Below, in pieces: positions 63,291-64,000 of a stretch of DNA of 64,000 bases; position 1 is the stretch's first letter, and each line of letters begins with the position of its first letter. This stretch comes from Aerosticca soli (lineage in GTDB: Bacteria > Pseudomonadota > Gammaproteobacteria > Xanthomonadales > Rhodanobacteraceae), in assembly GCF_003967035.1 (NCBI RefSeq), contig NZ_AP018560.1, forward strand, positions 1,201,001 through 1,265,000, written 5' to 3'. Below the pieces are notes generated by a model. That model was not told where the DNA came from. It was given only the letters and a program-made list of their open reading frames with translations, and made no database searches. The position numbers were made by a program, and so were the translations under genes.

Positions 63291-63743
63291 TCAGGCCGGC
63301 TTCTGCCCGGCCTGGACGCGGGCGGCGATGTCCTTGATCCGCGCCAGCATGGCGGCCAGGCCATTGGCGCGGGTGGGGGACAGATGGCGGCCGAGGCCAA
63401 TGGCCTCGATGAAAACGGGCTCGGTGGCGAGGATCTCCGCCGCCGGCCGGTCGGCATAGACACGCAGCAGGAGCGCGATCAGCCCGGAGACGATCGCCGA
63501 ATCGCTGCTTGCAGCCAAATGCAGGCGCGAGGCGTCGCCGCTGGCGACCAGCCAGACCTGCGACTGGCAGCCGTGCACACGGTTGGCCTCGGTCTTCCAT
63601 GCCTCCGGAAACGGCGGCAGCCGCTTGCCGAGGTCGATCAGATACTGGTAGCGCTCGCTCCAGTCACTGAAGTAGGCAAACTCATCGATGATCTGCTGCT
63701 GCGCCTCGGCGGCGCTCGTGGCTGGCGGCTGGGTGTCGTTCAT
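63291..63743 (-). CDS. sufE: SufE-family cysteine desulfurase activator
   Basis: 150-residue SufE/CsdE-type protein. The sulfur-accepting Cys lies in ANRVHGCQSQVWLVA and the fold continues with SDSAIVSGLIALLLRVYADR and LSPTRANGLAAML. It takes persulfide sulfur from SufS or CsdA for Fe-S cluster assembly. No suf operon is adjacent in the window. It is transcribed in the direction away from cysS. Confidence 0.92.
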   Translation of the reverse strand: MNDTQPPATSAAEAQQQIIDEFAYFSDWSERYQYLIDLGKRLPPFPEAWKTEANRVHGCQSQVWLVASGDASRLHLAASSDSAIVSGLIALLLRVYADRPAAEILATEPVFIEAIGLGRHLSPTRANGLAAMLARIKDIAARVQAGQKPA

Positions 63744-63849
63744 GCGGGCGATGGATGGGCTGTGAGGGCACGGAAGTTCGATGGAAAGGCGCCGCCTCAG
63801 CGAGGCAAGTCACGCAGGCCACGCATCAAGGCCTCGGCTTCGTGAGGGT

Positions 63850-64000
63850 TCAAGCGCGCCGGGACAGGCTCCAGCGCGTGCCCTGGGGGCCGTCTTCGAT
63901 GGTCACGCCCAGGGTAGCCAGTTCCTGGCGGATCGCGTCGGCGCGGGCGAAGTCGCGCGCGGCGCGTGCCGCCTGGCGCTCGGCGACGAGGGCCTCGATG
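63850..64000 (-). CDS. cysS: Cysteinyl-tRNA synthetase, 3' end (partial)
   Basis: Only the last 49 codons are inside the window, running off the right edge: [19 protein letters not shown], then [20 protein letters not shown] and the stop at 63850. This is the conserved C-terminal helix and tail of CysS (R-x-D-F-x-x-A-D-x-I-R). The catalytic part lies beyond 64000. Confidence 0.88.
   Translation of the reverse strand, partial: IEALVAERQAARAARDFARADAIRQELATLGVTIEDGPQGTRWSLSRRA

Noticed and set aside
63797-63853. Eighteen-codon frame starting TTG over the cysS stop
   Set aside because: Too short and without conserved pattern; the overlap TTGA can arise by chance.

Overview
The window is a high-GC gammaproteobacterial chromosome segment. 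The gene orders smpB-ratA-rnfH/bamE/fur, recN/hrcA-grpE-dnaK-dnaJ-dapB-(Ca/cation exchanger)-carAB-greA, lepA-lepB-DUF4845-rnc-era-recO, tig-clpP-clpX-lon-hupB-tRNA-ppiD and mltD-gloB-MTase-rnhA-dnaQ, together with a Fur that lacks the CxxC pair, point to the order Xanthomonadales/Lysobacterales, probably near Rhodanobacteraceae. The species cannot be read from the sequence. Almost all of it is core genome; only about 0.6-2.3 kb looks accessory.

Layout. 0-2.3 kb: thpR, then a decayed mobile patch (IS3-family end, frameshifted DUF6127 phage gene) and a TacA/TacT-type toxin-antitoxin pair, abutting the 3' end of the tmRNA gene. 2.3-5 kb: ssrA and smpB (ribosome rescue), ratA-rnfH, bamE, fur. 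5-7.5 kb: a structured candidate small RNA downstream of a MASE1-type histidine kinase, with a divergent NarL-type response regulator. 7.5-14.3 kb: recN and the heat-shock group hrcA, grpE, dnaK, dnaJ. 14.3-22 kb: dapB, a manganese (yybP-ykoY) riboswitch in front of a CaCA-family exchanger, a 2OG-Fe(II) oxygenase, carA-carB-greA. 22-28.7 kb: lepA, lepB, DUF4845, rnc, era, recO, and an orphan REC-Hpt protein. 28.7-36 kb: a YdbH-like protein with a fused YnbE-YdbL lipoprotein, rlmD, a CYTH protein, nagZ, a purine phosphoribosyltransferase, an MTA/MTI phosphorylase, cspA. 36-42.4 kb: a CPA2 antiporter, a DHA2 efflux pump, a second NarL-type two-component system, and a membrane-anchored SRPBCC protein. 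42.5-51.5 kb: tRNA-Leu, tig, clpP, clpX, lon, hupB, tRNA-Val, tRNA-Asp, ppiD (protein quality control). 51.6-64 kb: LysM lytic transglycosylase, gloB, methyltransferase, rnhA, dnaQ, PP2C phosphatase, a tiny lipoprotein, DUF763, MHS transporter, small conserved proteins, a DksA-type zinc-finger protein, bglX behind a LacI-type operator, sufE and the 3' end of cysS.

The most interesting candidate is the roughly 190-nt minus-strand RNA at 4957-5150. It has several stem-loops with AGGA or GGGGA in the loop, including the terminator hairpin itself, as in CsrB/RsmZ-type RNAs that sequester CsrA/RsmA. It lies immediately behind a histidine kinase whose divergent partner is of the same response-regulator family as GacA, and an inverted repeat sits at the expected activator position. 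Further points of note are the Mn riboswitch that suggests the function of the exchanger, the YnbE-YdbL fusion, and the decayed island beside ssrA.
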